From: Oscillospiraceae bacterium
GTDB taxonomy: Bacteria; Bacillota; Clostridia; Oscillospirales; Ruminococcaceae
Assembly: GCA_900768125.1 (NCBI GenBank)
Contig: CAAGBS010000001.1
Location: forward strand, 1 to 57,996
Direction of reading: 5' to 3'
DNA: 57,996 nt
Positions 17,918 to 27,020 of the stretch are shown piece by piece. How positions within the stretch are numbered: position 1 is the first letter of the stretch; the number at the start of each line of letters is the position of its first letter. The notes under the pieces are model-generated. The model was given only the letters and a program-made list of their open reading frames with translations. It did not search any database and was not told the origin of the DNA. Both the position numbers and the translations under genes were made by a program.

Positions 17918-19333
17918 GTGGTTTTTTCATCATTGCTGTTCCTGGTACTGTTTCTTCCGGTCACCGTGATAGGATACTACCTGATAAACCCTAAATTCAG
18001 GAATATTCTTCTGCTTCTGGCTTCCCTGATCTTTTACGCATGGGGAGAACCTTCATTCATTCTGATACTTCTGCTATCCATCATGGCAAATTACGGCTTC
18101 GGACTTCTTGCCGACAAATTCCGCGGACAGAAAAAATATGGCCGTTTAGTGATCGCAGGAATGGCAGTCTGGAACACCGGCATTTTTTTTGTGTTCAAAT
18201 ACCTCGATTTCACTATCAACAACATAAACAAGCTTTTCGGCAGCAGCATACCTCTCCAGAACATCGCGCTGCCGATAGGCATTTCGTTCTTCACGTTCCA
18301 GGCTATGTCCTATGTGATAGACGTGTACAGAGGCAACGGCGAGGTACAGAAGAATCCGCTGAATGTCGCACTGTACCTGATGTTCTTCCCGCAGCTCATA
18401 GCTGGTCCCATCGTCAGGTATGAAACTGTCGCCGCTGAGATAAAGAGCCGCCGCGAGACCATCGAGGATTTCTCCGGCGGACTGAAGCGCTTCATAGTGG
18501 GTCTTTCCAAAAAGGTGCTGATATCCAACATGGTGGGTACGCTTGCCGACACCGCATTCAGCACTATCGGCGGGAACACCGTGATAATGGCGTGGATGGG
18601 CGCTTTGGCATATGCATTCCAGATACTCTTTGATTTCTCCGGTTATTCCGATATGGCTATCGGTCTCGGCAGAATGTTCGGTTTCCATTTCAACGAGAAC
18701 TTCGACGACCCATACTGCGCTACCTCCGTTACGGATTTCTGGAGAAGATGGCATATCTCCCTCGGAACATGGTTCAGGGACTACATATATATCCCGCTGG
18801 GCGGTTCACGCGTCAAAAGCAGGGGGAGGCTGGTGTTCAACCTGTTCGTTGTGTGGATGCTGACCGGCATCTGGCATGGCGCAAGCTGGAACTTCGTCGC
18901 ATGGGGATTCCTTTACTTCGTGCTGCTGACCTTTGAGAAGCTGACCGGAATCACCAAAAAGCTCACGCACACATGGCAGCAGGTGCTCTACCGGATTTTC
19001 ACGCTGCTGTGCGTGCTGTTCGGCTGGGTGATCTTCCGCGCGCCCGGTCTTAAGGCGGCGCTCGCATACATCGGCGGAATGTTCGGCGCAGACGGCATGG
19101 GATTCATCTCAGGCTCAGACCCGGTGACGCTCAGTTCCTACGTCACGGTGTTCATCGCCGCCGTGCTGCTTTGCTTCCCGTGGTACAGGAAGCTCGGCGC
19201 CGACAAACTGGGCGAAAACGGAAAGCTGGCGCTGAGATGCCTTGGAAACGCCGCGCTGCTGTGCCTGTTCGTGGCTTCCTTCGCATTCGTCACCGGAAGC
19301 AGCTACAATCCCTTTATCTACTTTAACTTCTGA
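17918..19333 (+). CDS. MBOAT-family O-acyltransferase (AlgI/DltB-like)
   Basis: A 471-aa polytopic membrane protein of the AlgI type, which moves acyl (usually acetyl) groups from inside the cell to a polymer outside. It shows the early SLIFYAWGEP stretch, the central FDDPYCATSVTDFWRRWHISL signature region, and GIWHGASWNF with the catalytic MBOAT histidine. I chose the GTG at 17918, seven bases after AAGGAGAG; a longer GTG-less reading from 17873 would add a hydrophilic segment encoded by the leader repeat. The AlgJ-like gene follows after 11 bases. Confidence 0.92.
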   Translation: MVFSSLLFLVLFLPVTVIGYYLINPKFRNILLLLASLIFYAWGEPSFILILLLSIMANYGFGLLADKFRGQKKYGRLVIAGMAVWNTGIFFVFKYLDFTINNINKLFGSSIPLQNIALPIGISFFTFQAMSYVIDVYRGNGEVQKNPLNVALYLMFFPQLIAGPIVRYETVAAEIKSRRETIEDFSGGLKRFIVGLSKKVLISNMVGTLADTAFSTIGGNTVIMAWMGALAYAFQILFDFSGYSDMAIGLGRMFGFHFNENFDDPYCATSVTDFWRRWHISLGTWFRDYIYIPLGGSRVKSRGRLVFNLFVVWMLTGIWHGASWNFVAWGFLYFVLLTFEKLTGITKKLTHTWQQVLYRIFTLLCVLFGWVIFRAPGLKAALAYIGGMFGADGMGFISGSDPVTLSSYVTVFIAAVLLCFPWYRKLGADKLGENGKLALRCLGNAALLCLFVASFAFVTGSSYNPFIYFNF

Positions 19334-19344
19334 GGTGCGTTGAA

Positions 19345-20898
19345 ATGAAAAAGAAGCGAATAATCGACCTTATCTTCGTGATACTGACCGCGCTGTCCCT
19401 TTCCCTGACACTGATATTCTTCAACCATGACGAGGAAGCAGTGTCAAAATCCGAGAGCCGCAAGCTCGCCCCTAAGCCGACTTCCCCGGTAACATCGCAG
19501 GAATACCGCACGGAGCTCAACGACTACATAGACGACAATATCGGTCTGCGCGACCCGCTGCTACAGCTTCGTACCGTGCTTTCGCTGAAGCTGTACGGCA
19601 GCATTCCGTCCGAAAAGATAGTTGCGGGAAAGGACGGATTCTATTTCTACAACGCTGACCACAACCTTGAAATAACTACCGGCGACTATCCCATGACAGA
19701 TGAGATGCTTGCCGAGATAGCCGAGGCGCAGCAGACCGTAAGCGACCACTACAAGGATCTGGGCATAGACTATGTACTAGCGCTCACCCCCAGCAAGGCG
19801 AGCGTTTATCCGGAATATATGAGCGGCGACTATACAGTCGGCACCACCGTGATAGACACGGTGTATGAGTATCTCAAAGAGCACACCGACGTCACCGTCG
19901 TGAATGCAAAGGATAACGTGATAGCGCACAAGGGAGACGGACAGCTTTTCTGGCACAACGACACACACTTCACCCAGCTTGGCGCTTACTACGCATATCA
20001 GGCGATCGCGCAGACGATGGAAGACGCCGGTATATGCAGCATAAGGGATTTCACCATCGACCGCAGCGGGACTGAATCCATCACCGGCGAGTTTTCAAGA
20101 ATGCTCGGAATAGACGGCATTCTCGGCACAGAGACAGCGGACGACATCACCTGGGACAGAAACAGCGTCATCGAAAAGGACACCGATTACGTTGCGAACC
20201 TCAAGGATATCAGCGTGAAGGGCGGCATGAACGCGAACTACTCCGTCGATGTATACAAAAACAGCGATACCAGTCTGCCCAGGCTGCTGATATACGGAGA
20301 TTCACAGTTCATGGCGATGCGCAAGATACCGGCATATCTCGCCGAAAGCTGCTCCGAAGTAGTCATGACGCGCCTGCGCACATTCTCCACCGATATCGAA
20401 AAGATAGTTCAACCTGACGTGGTGATGTTCACCATGACCGAACGCTACCTCGAAACGCTGCAGAGATACTGCCCGTTCACCAGACCCGCAGCCGAGACCA
20501 CACTCCCCGACCTGCCGCACACCGAAAACACGATAAAGCTCTTCCTCGACTACTACAATGGGCAGAAGCCGGAGGTAAGCGGCACAGTCAAGGTGGATAC
20601 CAGTCTTTCCACCGCCTCCATAGAAGGCTGGGCGGCTGATTTCGAAAACGTTACGACCCTCGCGGATATGTACCTTTATGTCGGCGGGAAGTACTACAAG
20701 GCGGCATACGGAAACGAACGCGCCGGCGTAGTGTCCTACTACAACGAGCCTAAATACCTGAAATCCGGCTACCGCATCACCATCAGAACGAGCTGCTTCA
20801 AGAACGAGGACGGCACAAACGCAGACTTCATGCAGCTTATCGGCGTTTCCCCGGAGGGATATTTCTACAGACCCGTCACATTCAAGCTGACCTACTGA
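19345..20898 (+). CDS. AlgJ/DHHW-type SGNH-fold acylation partner
   Basis: A 517-aa membrane-anchored extracytoplasmic protein with one N-terminal membrane segment (IIDLIFVILTALSLSLTLIF, residues about 5-24). The outside part has the features of AlgJ/AlgX/DHHW proteins: LALTPSKASVYPEY, the WHNDTHFTQLGAYYAY block with the D-x-H of the SGNH triad, and LLIYGDSQFM carrying the presumed nucleophile Ser. About the last 120 residues form an extra beta-rich domain not present in AlgJ. It should take the acyl group passed by the MBOAT protein and put it on the polymer. Confidence 0.85.
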   Translation: MKKKRIIDLIFVILTALSLSLTLIFFNHDEEAVSKSESRKLAPKPTSPVTSQEYRTELNDYIDDNIGLRDPLLQLRTVLSLKLYGSIPSEKIVAGKDGFYFYNADHNLEITTGDYPMTDEMLAEIAEAQQTVSDHYKDLGIDYVLALTPSKASVYPEYMSGDYTVGTTVIDTVYEYLKEHTDVTVVNAKDNVIAHKGDGQLFWHNDTHFTQLGAYYAYQAIAQTMEDAGICSIRDFTIDRSGTESITGEFSRMLGIDGILGTETADDITWDRNSVIEKDTDYVANLKDISVKGGMNANYSVDVYKNSDTSLPRLLIYGDSQFMAMRKIPAYLAESCSEVVMTRLRTFSTDIEKIVQPDVVMFTMTERYLETLQRYCPFTRPAAETTLPDLPHTENTIKLFLDYYNGQKPEVSGTVKVDTSLSTASIEGWAADFENVTTLADMYLYVGGKYYKAAYGNERAGVVSYYNEPKYLKSGYRITIRTSCFKNEDGTNADFMQLIGVSPEGYFYRPVTFKLTY

Positions 20899-20916
20899 TA
20901 AAAGGAGAGGATAACT

Positions 20917-22005
20917 TTGGCAGAAAAAACGCGCAACAACGGCATTGAACTGCTCAGGATAATTTCAATGGCGATGATAGTGTGTATGCATTTCTATACC
21001 CACAGCGAACTGTGGAAAAATATCCCGGTATATTCCGGGATCTACTATGCTTCGCACGGACTGATGGCGCTGTGCCGCGTTGCAGTTGATATATTCGTGC
21101 TGATAACCGGTATGTTCATGGTAAGGAAGAAGTTCGCTTCCCGCAGGATATTCTCGGTCATGCTGATGACTTGGTTCTATGCGCTGGCGCTGTTCGCAGT
21201 CTACTCGATATTCGTTCAGGGAAATTTCAACGGCAGCGTGCTTTTCAGGAGCCTGCTTCCGATAACAACGAAGCTGTACTGGTTCATGACTGCGTATTTC
21301 GCCATCATGCTGCTGTCCCCGTTCGTCAACAAGCTTCTCAATTCCCTGTCGGACAAGGCGTGGAAACTGCTGATAGGGATACAGATACTGCTCTATTCAG
21401 TGATGTATTTCGTTTTCCCGACCGCTGACCTTTTCCACCTGGACAAGGGCTACAGCGTTCTGTGGTTCACACTGGTGTACTCCATCGGCGCATATCTTGG
21501 TACGCATGAGCAGAAAAAACGCCCCTGGATACTGTTTTATTTTATCCTTGCCCTGGTGCAGTTCGTGGGACTTCAGACCATCGCCGAAGTCAAAAAGCAG
21601 GTGCCAGAAGCCGGAGATTATTCCGTGTTCTTCAGCAACTACAACGGTCCGCTGGTGCTGCTGCAGGCGGTATGTATCGTCATCGCGTTCAGACAGCTGG
21701 GTGAATCCCACGGCGATAACGCTTTCCTGAGATTTACCGGAAAGTTCGGAAAATACGCCATCGGGATCTACCTGATACACGAAAATCCATACCTGCGCGC
21801 CACGCTGTGGAAAGGCATAGTTGACCCGAACAGGTTTGTGAAGTCTCCGGTAATTTTCGCGTACCTGCTGCTTGTGGTGCTGATAATAATTGCCGCCGGA
21901 CTGCTGGTAGAATTTCTGCGTTCGAAAGTCGCCGGAAAGATCCTATCGTCAAAGGCAGCCGCAAAGCTGTGCTCAAAGATCGACGGTATGTTCAGCGGGC
22001 TGTGA
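20917..22005 (+). CDS. Acyltransferase 3 family membrane protein
   Basis: A 362-aa integral membrane protein with about ten spans. The N-terminus (NNGIELLRIISMAMIVCMHF) has the E-L-L-R-x-x-x and histidine pattern of acyltransferase-3 proteins (OafA/WecH/NodX type), which O-acylate sugars. The start is TTG, with AAAGGAGAGG nine bases upstream. It follows the AlgJ-like gene by 18 bases and completes an O-acylation operon. The substrate may be the polymer made by the operon at the start of the window, but that is inference only. A bidirectional hairpin terminator follows. Confidence 0.88.
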   Translation: MAEKTRNNGIELLRIISMAMIVCMHFYTHSELWKNIPVYSGIYYASHGLMALCRVAVDIFVLITGMFMVRKKFASRRIFSVMLMTWFYALALFAVYSIFVQGNFNGSVLFRSLLPITTKLYWFMTAYFAIMLLSPFVNKLLNSLSDKAWKLLIGIQILLYSVMYFVFPTADLFHLDKGYSVLWFTLVYSIGAYLGTHEQKKRPWILFYFILALVQFVGLQTIAEVKKQVPEAGDYSVFFSNYNGPLVLLQAVCIVIAFRQLGESHGDNAFLRFTGKFGKYAIGIYLIHENPYLRATLWKGIVDPNRFVKSPVIFAYLLLVVLIIIAAGLLVEFLRSKVAGKILSSKAAAKLCSKIDGMFSGL

Positions 22006-22055
22006 CCTGAATTTTCAGTCTGGAAAACTGGCGCTGTAAAAAAACACATCAAAAT

Positions 22056-22093
22056 AAAAGGCTGCTTCCCGAAAAGAAAGGATGCAGCCTTTT
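22056..22093. terminator. Bidirectional hairpin terminator
   Basis: AAAAGGCTGCTTCC and GGATGCAGCCTTTT form a 14-bp stem with one mismatch and an A-rich loop. It serves the acyltransferase gene on the plus strand and spoVAE on the minus strand. The sequence, including the loop, is closely related to the hairpin at 27021-27063. Confidence 0.85.
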
Positions 22094-22120
22094 ATCGTAA
22101 TCAGGTCAAAACAGGTACGA

Positions 22121-22498
22121 TCAGGTCTCGTTGATTTTAGAACCGCTCTTGAAGCACAGCGCCGCCAGCAGTCCGAAGAACACCGCCGCCGCAATGCCCG
22201 CCGCCGAAGCGGTGAAGCCTCCCATGAACGCGCCGAGCAGTCCGTGCTGGTCGACAGCCTCGCGTACGCCCTTTGCGAGAAGATTCCCGAACCCCGTCAG
22301 CGGGACTGTAGCGCCGCCGCCCGCAAATTCCACGAGCGGGTCGTAAACCCCGACAGCGCCGAGGATAACGCCCGCGACAACATAGCTCACAAGTATGCGG
22401 GCGGGGGTGAGCTTCGTCAGGTCGATGAGGACCTGTCCCACCGCGCAGAACGCTCCCCCTATGAGGAACGCCCGCAGATATTCAAGGAAAATATCCAT
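22121..22498 (-). CDS. spoVAE: Stage V sporulation protein AE
   Basis: A 125-aa membrane protein, part of the SpoVA channel that moves dipicolinic acid with Ca2+ into the forespore and out at germination. It has about four membrane spans and the SpoVAC/AE family stretch GGGATVPLTGFGNLLAKG. The start is the ATG at 22498, with AGGAGG upstream; a longer frame overlaps spoVAD and lacks a ribosome-binding site. It is the last of three genes in the order spoVAC-spoVAD-spoVAE, as in many Clostridia. The sequence is related to that of spoVAC, which also carries a VPITGFANA motif. Confidence 0.93.
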   Translation of the reverse strand: MDIFLEYLRAFLIGGAFCAVGQVLIDLTKLTPARILVSYVVAGVILGAVGVYDPLVEFAGGGATVPLTGFGNLLAKGVREAVDQHGLLGAFMGGFTASAAGIAAAVFFGLLAALCFKSGSKINET

Positions 22499-22502
22499 AT
22501 TT

Positions 22503-23516
22503 TTAACCTCCTGCAGTTGAAGAAATCTCCACGCAGTGCGCAATGCCGGGAATGCTCCCGCCCTGCTGTACTATCGTGGGGGACATCAGCGCGCCTGTCG
22601 CGCAGTATAGAATGCGGGAAAGCTCCCCGGACTGCACCCGCTTGAAGAAGTGGCCGCACATCATCGCCGCCGAACAGCCGCACCCCGAGCCGCCCGCGTG
22701 TACGTCCTGGCTGGCGCGGTCGTAGAGCATCAGGCCGCAGTCCTTGTGGCGCTCCTTCAGCGACACTCCATCGCGCTGGAATAGGTCGCAGAGAAGGTCG
22801 CTGCCCACCTGACCGAGGTCGCCTGTGATTATCAGGTCGTAGTCCTGCGGGTGAGTCCCCCGGTGCTTCATGTGGCGGGTCAGCGTGTCGTAAGCCGCGC
22901 CCGCCATTGCAGCGCCCATGTTGTTGAGGTCGGTTATCCCCATGTCCTCTATCTTCCCGACTGTAGCCGCGCGGATAAACGGCGGCTTTCCGCTGGAGCC
23001 TACCAGCGCGGCGCCTGCCGCTGTCGCAGTCCACTGCGCCGTGGGGGGACGAACCCCGCCGTAGTTCAGCGGGAAGCGGAACTGCCGCTCCGCAGTGCTG
23101 AAATGCGAGGAGGTGCAGGCTATCGCGGTGTCGATATAACCGGCGTTCACCAGCGCCGCCGCCAGAAGCAGTCCCTCGGCGAACGTGGAGCACGCGCCGT
23201 ATATCCCGAGGTAGGGGATAAAGTAATCTTTCAGACCGTAGGAGCTGCCAACGCACTGATTCAGCAGGTCTCCGGCTATGGCGAGGTCAATCCTGTCCGG
23301 CTCCAGACCGGATTTCCTCAGCACATGCCCCACCGCCCGCTGCTGGAACAGGGATTCTGCCTGCTCCCAGGTGTCCGAGCCTGCCTTGTTGTCCTCTATC
23401 ACCTCGTCGAACTCGCCGCCGTAGGGACCGTTGTTCTCAGCCTTCCCCACAACGGAAGAAAACGCGAGTATCGAGGGCTTGCGGAAGCACATTGTTTTTC
23501 CTTCGCAGTATTTCAC
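22503..23516 (-). CDS. spoVAD: Stage V sporulation protein AD
   Basis: A 337-aa thiolase-fold protein that binds dipicolinic acid, a soluble part of the SpoVA complex at the inner forespore membrane. Recognisable segments are SILAFSSVVGKAENNGPYGG near the start, the YGACSTFAEGLLLAAALVNAG thiolase-like nucleophile region and the HAGGSGCGCSAAMMCGHF region near the end. The length fits the family exactly. The start is GTG at 23516, seven bases after GGAGG. It is 12 bases downstream of spoVAC and four bases before spoVAE. A forespore sigma-G promoter is expected upstream of spoVAC but no clear match was found. Confidence 0.95.
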   Translation of the reverse strand: MKYCEGKTMCFRKPSILAFSSVVGKAENNGPYGGEFDEVIEDNKAGSDTWEQAESLFQQRAVGHVLRKSGLEPDRIDLAIAGDLLNQCVGSSYGLKDYFIPYLGIYGACSTFAEGLLLAAALVNAGYIDTAIACTSSHFSTAERQFRFPLNYGGVRPPTAQWTATAAGAALVGSSGKPPFIRAATVGKIEDMGITDLNNMGAAMAGAAYDTLTRHMKHRGTHPQDYDLIITGDLGQVGSDLLCDLFQRDGVSLKERHKDCGLMLYDRASQDVHAGGSGCGCSAAMMCGHFFKRVQSGELSRILYCATGALMSPTIVQQGGSIPGIAHCVEISSTAGG

Positions 23517-23528
23517 GCCGATACCTCC

Positions 23529-23978
23529 TTATTTAATGAACAGCCCGATGATGAAGTAGATGATACCGTACACCACCGAAGCGCTAATGCCGTACACGAT
23601 GACCGGACCCGCGATGACGAACATCTTCGCGCCCAGCCCCAGGACGTAGCCCTCGCTCTTGAAGTCCAGCGCGGGGGAAGCCACCGCGTTCGCGAAGCCG
23701 GTTATCGGCACGAGCGTGCCCGCGCCCGCGTGCTGCGCTATCCGGTCGTACCACTCCAGTCCGGTGAACAGAATGCTCAGGAACACCAGCGTGATGGAGG
23801 TCAGCGCCCCGGCATCGTCCTTGTTCAGCCCCGCCATTCCGTATAGGTTCAGCAGAAGCTCGCCGAGCGTGCATATCAGTCCGCCGATGACGAACGCCAT
23901 CGGGATAGTCTTTGTCATTTTCGAATTGTGGGAGCGGCGCTTTGTAAGTTCGCCGTATTCCTCGTTCGATATATTCAT
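23529..23978 (-). CDS. spoVAC: Stage V sporulation protein AC
   Basis: A 149-aa polytopic membrane protein, thought to be the mechanosensitive channel-like part of the SpoVA dipicolinate transporter. It has a short basic N-terminus (YGELTKRRSHNSK), four or five membrane spans, and HAGAGTLVPITGFANAVASP, the family signature. I chose the ATG at 23978, preceded by GGAGAG; upstream in-frame starts would add an improbable 34-residue leader. First gene of the spoVA operon. The presence of the operon implies that the organism forms true endospores. Confidence 0.95.
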   Translation of the reverse strand: MNISNEEYGELTKRRSHNSKMTKTIPMAFVIGGLICTLGELLLNLYGMAGLNKDDAGALTSITLVFLSILFTGLEWYDRIAQHAGAGTLVPITGFANAVASPALDFKSEGYVLGLGAKMFVIAGPVIVYGISASVVYGIIYFIIGLFIK

Positions 23979-24069
23979 GAGAATCTCTCCTTTGCTTTTT
24001 TCGATATTTTTCGCAAAAAATTCTGTGAAATACGCAATGAAGATAAATTGCAGAATATTGTAAAAACTA

Positions 24070-24098
24070 TTGACAAACATACCTTTTTATAGTAAAAT
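24070..24098 (+). promoter_or_regulatory. Sigma-A promoter of the ComFB-like gene
   Basis: TTGACA (24070-24075), 17-base spacer, TAAAAT (24093-24098), about 55 bases upstream of the ATG at 24153. Confidence 0.75.
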
Positions 24099-24152
24099 AA
24101 ATATATATCCGGTCAGTTCGGACCGGGGCTTTTTGAATGCGGGGTAATTTAT

Positions 24153-24416
24153 ATGGCTCTTATCAATGTTATGGAAGATATTGTCAAAGACAAGCTGAAC
24201 GAAATGCTCAGAACCGAGAATTGCTGCAAGTGCGACCGCTGCATAGAGGACATGACTGCGCTTGCGCTGAACAAGCTGCCTGCGAGATATGTCAGCACCC
24301 ACAACGGCGAGCTTTTCTCGAAGCTCAATTCACTCGTGCGCCAGAACAGCGTTGACCTTAACATCGCAGTCGCCGAGGCTATCTCGTGCGTTTCCAAGAA
24401 GCCGTCCCACAACTGA
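24153..24416 (+). CDS. ComFB-like late competence protein
   Basis: An 87-aa cytoplasmic protein matching the ComFB family: NVMEDIVKDKLNEML at the start, a cysteine cluster (Cys24, 25, 27, 30, which in this family is likely to bind zinc), then LNKLPARYVSTHNGELFSKL. ComFB is encoded between comFA and comFC in Bacillus but here stands alone, with its own promoter and no other competence genes near. In cyanobacteria related proteins bind cyclic nucleotides, so a signalling role is possible. The function in Clostridia is not established. Confidence 0.85.
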   Translation: MALINVMEDIVKDKLNEMLRTENCCKCDRCIEDMTALALNKLPARYVSTHNGELFSKLNSLVRQNSVDLNIAVAEAISCVSKKPSHN

Positions 24417-24440
24417 CCGCTTTTCTGAATCAGAATATTA

Positions 24441-24465
24441 TCCCCTCGCTGCGGCGGGGGATTTT
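24441..24465 (+). terminator. Possible terminator after the ComFB-like gene
   Basis: A GC-rich imperfect hairpin (CCCCTCGC / GCGGGGG) followed by ATTTTTG. The pairing is imperfect, so the call is moderate. Confidence 0.45.
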
Positions 24466-24477
24466 TGCTTTGAACTG

Positions 24478-24506
24478 TTGACATTTTTTCCGTGATGTGA
24501 TATAAT
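24478..24506 (+). promoter_or_regulatory. Sigma-A promoter of the secreted Ig/Fn3 protein
   Basis: TTGACA (24478-24483), 17-base spacer, TATAAT (24501-24506): perfect consensus, 54 bases before the ATG. Confidence 0.88.
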
Positions 24507-24559
24507 AAACCTGCCAAACAATGTAATATTGTCGAATAATTATATGGAGGTAAAAAGAA

Positions 24560-25660
24560 ATGAAAGCCAAAAGGATATTATCAATTTTTCTGGCGGCAGT
24601 CCTGGCGATGACTGCATTCCTGGCGTGCGGCGCTTCCGCGGGCGCAAAGGAGGCGGTGCTGAGCCTCGCGATAGGCACAGACGAATCAGGAAGCTACACC
24701 GTTGACCTGTACGGTTTCAGCCGCAGGCAGTACCTTTCGGTGCTGAACGACGGAGAGAGCTTCGGCGTCAGCGTTCACCCATCCGGGATAAACCACTACC
24801 TGGGATTCCAGTCCTACAAGTTCACGTCATCTTCCGGCATAAACCTGACAGGATTTGACGGCAGATGCGGTGCGTTCGCTTACGCGCATACCAAGAATTT
24901 CTACGAGGAGCAGTTTTCCGCTTCGGTGCTGCAGATATCTTCCATCTACGGTGACGCGCCGGACGGCTCATACGGCTTCAGGTGGACGCTCAGCAGCCTG
25001 AACGATGACATGAAGGAGTTCATCGGCAGCATGAAGGCGGCGGAGAAGTGGGTAGTCTACGCCAACATCTACGCCAACGCCGATTTCACCGAGCCGAAGA
25101 CGATAGACGGGCTGCGCAATTCCTACGACATCGCGAACCCCGACTACAAGGGCGTGAAGTACTCAGACCCCCTCGTCAAGGATATCAATTCGCTGAAAAT
25201 AGGCAAGATAGCCGCGCAGGACTACACCGGAAAGGCGCGTACCCCGAAAGTCACAGTCAGGGACGGCAGCAGGAAGCTGGTGGACGGCACGGATTATTTC
25301 ACCAGCTATACCAACAACGTAACGGTAGGCACGGCGACAGTCACCATCACCGGCAAGGGCGACTACACCGGCACGAAGACCATTTCTTTCAAAATAGCGC
25401 CGAAAAAAGTAAAGCTCACCGCGAAGACCACCGGCACAAAGGCGGCGCTCAGCTGGAAGATGTCCTCGGCGGCGACAGGATACGAGATATACCGCTCGGT
25501 GAACGGCGGGAAGTTCACAAAGGTAACTTCTACGACTAAGCTGAAGTATACCGCGAAGCTGGCTTCCGGAAAGAAGTATCGGTTCAAGGTGCGCCCGTAT
25601 GCAAGCGTCAACGGCGAGAAAATCTACGGAAACTGGTCTAACGTTGTGAAGACCAAGTAA
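24560..25660 (+). CDS. Secreted protein with Ig-like and C-terminal Fn3 domains
   Basis: A 366-aa exported protein. Residues 1-28 are a signal peptide with a cysteine (FLACGASAGA) but no firm lipobox. Residues about 30-205 are an unassigned domain. Residues about 210-285 are a bacterial Ig-like domain of the kind YTGKARTPKVTVRDG ... GTATVTITGKGDYTGTKTI, common in Clostridia surface proteins. Residues about 285-366 form an Fn3 domain (AALSWKMSSAATGYEIYRS ... KYRFKVRPYASVNG). No enzyme motif is visible; a binding or adhesion role is likely. Own promoter and strong terminator, so it is a single-gene unit. Confidence 0.8.
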   Translation: MKAKRILSIFLAAVLAMTAFLACGASAGAKEAVLSLAIGTDESGSYTVDLYGFSRRQYLSVLNDGESFGVSVHPSGINHYLGFQSYKFTSSSGINLTGFDGRCGAFAYAHTKNFYEEQFSASVLQISSIYGDAPDGSYGFRWTLSSLNDDMKEFIGSMKAAEKWVVYANIYANADFTEPKTIDGLRNSYDIANPDYKGVKYSDPLVKDINSLKIGKIAAQDYTGKARTPKVTVRDGSRKLVDGTDYFTSYTNNVTVGTATVTITGKGDYTGTKTISFKIAPKKVKLTAKTTGTKAALSWKMSSAATGYEIYRSVNGGKFTKVTSTTKLKYTAKLASGKKYRFKVRPYASVNGEKIYGNWSNVVKTK

Positions 25661-25666
25661 AATACG

Positions 25667-25698
25667 ATCGGGGGAACGAAAGTTCCCCCGATTTTTTA
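25667..25698. terminator. Bidirectional terminator between convergent genes
   Basis: ATCGGGGGAAC-GAAA-GTTCCCCCGAT, an 11-bp perfect stem with a stable GAAA tetraloop, followed by TTTTTT on the plus strand. On the minus strand it overlaps the stop of glf. Confidence 0.92.
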
Positions 25699-26793
25699 AT
25701 CAAGTTCTTTTTCCGCCGCGGCAAGCGCCTGCGCTATCACCTTCTCCATGTCGTAATATCTATAGGACCCAAGCCGCCCGCCGAATATTACGTCCCCGCG
25801 CTGTTCAGCGAGCCGCGCATAGGCTGAGTACAGCGCATTGTTCGCGTCGTCGTTTACGGGGTAGTATGGCTCCATGCCAGGCTCCCATTTCACGGGGTAT
25901 TCCCGGCTGATCACCGTCACCGGAGAATCCGTGCGGCCGAAGTGTCTGTGCTCAATTATCCGCGTGTAGGGTACGGCGGAGTCTGTGTAGTTCACCACGG
26001 CGTTGCCCTGGAAATTCTCAGTGGGAAGCGTCTCCTTTTCAAAGCGCAGCGAACGGTACGCCAGCCGCCCCAGACTGAACCCGAAAAATTCATCGATCAT
26101 TCCCGTCCAGACCGTTTTCCGGTATTCCCCGGCGTGCGCGGCGGCGTACCCGGAGTAATCGGTGTTCAGCAGCACCTCCGCGCCGGAAAGAAGTTTCTCA
26201 AAGACGGGCGTGTAGCCGTCCTCAGGAATGCCCTGATAGCGGTCGTTGAAGTAGTTGTTGTCGTATGTGAACCGAAGCGGGACCCGCCGGATTATAAATG
26301 CTGGAAGCTCTTTGCAGCTTCGCCCCCACTGTTTTTCCGTGTAGCCCTTTATCAGCTTTTCGTAGATGTCAGCACCCGCCATTTTCAGCGCCTGCTCCTC
26401 CAGGTTTGAGGGTTCGCCGATACCCGCCGCAGCGGTCTGCCGGGCAATTATTTCCCGCGCTTCGTCCGGGGTCCTGATGTTCCACATTCGGCTGAAAGTG
26501 TTCATGTTGAACGGCAGGTTGTATATCTCGCCGCGGTAGACCGCCAGCGGGGAATTGATGAATCCGTTGAACTCCGCGAACTGATTTATATAGTCCCACA
26601 CCCGCCTGTCGGACGTGTGGAAGATGTGCGCGCCGTATTCGTGCACGTTTATCCCGTGCTCCCGGCTGGTGAAGCAGTTGCCGCCGATGTGTCCGCGCCT
26701 GTCTATGACGGTGCAGCTTCTGCCCCGTTTCACTGCCTCATACGCGAACACCGCGCCGAAAAGCCCCGCACCGACTATCAGATAATCCCTCAT
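25696..26793 (-). CDS. glf: UDP-galactopyranose mutase
   Basis: A 365-aa FAD enzyme that interconverts UDP-galactopyranose and UDP-galactofuranose, the donor for galactofuranose in surface glycans. The N-terminus has the FAD-binding motif VGAGLFGAVFA (Gly8, 10, 13) followed by the ribityl-binding RRGHIGGNC. NVHEYGAHIFHT is the family signature around the isoalloxazine ring. Further in are the UGM motifs KGYTEKQWG and the C-terminal FGGRLGSYRYYDM. I chose the ATG at 26793 (GGAGGGC upstream); longer frames add an unlikely 37 residues. It is isolated from the two polysaccharide loci but probably feeds one of them. Confidence 0.95.
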   Translation of the reverse strand: MRDYLIVGAGLFGAVFAYEAVKRGRSCTVIDRRGHIGGNCFTSREHGINVHEYGAHIFHTSDRRVWDYINQFAEFNGFINSPLAVYRGEIYNLPFNMNTFSRMWNIRTPDEAREIIARQTAAAGIGEPSNLEEQALKMAGADIYEKLIKGYTEKQWGRSCKELPAFIIRRVPLRFTYDNNYFNDRYQGIPEDGYTPVFEKLLSGAEVLLNTDYSGYAAAHAGEYRKTVWTGMIDEFFGFSLGRLAYRSLRFEKETLPTENFQGNAVVNYTDSAVPYTRIIEHRHFGRTDSPVTVISREYPVKWEPGMEPYYPVNDDANNALYSAYARLAEQRGDVIFGGRLGSYRYYDMEKVIAQALAAAEKELD

Positions 26794-27020
26794 TATGCCC
26801 TCCTGCCGCTTTGATGATATATCTATAGTGTACCACACAGCGGCTGATAAATCAAGTGTTTCTGGCAATATAAAAACTGCGCTGTAAAATAAGCCTACAG
26901 CCAAGTCCGAACGCCCATCTGATGGAAGTTCAGTCTTACCGATACCGTGAAAAAATCAACTTTAATCCCCGGCGGAAGCTGGACGTTTATGCTTTTTTCA
27001 GCTTTCGATGACCATACCAC

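Noticed and set aside
23979..24069. Sigma-G promoter upstream of spoVAC
   Set aside because: Several A/T-rich near matches exist but none has both boxes at the right spacing.
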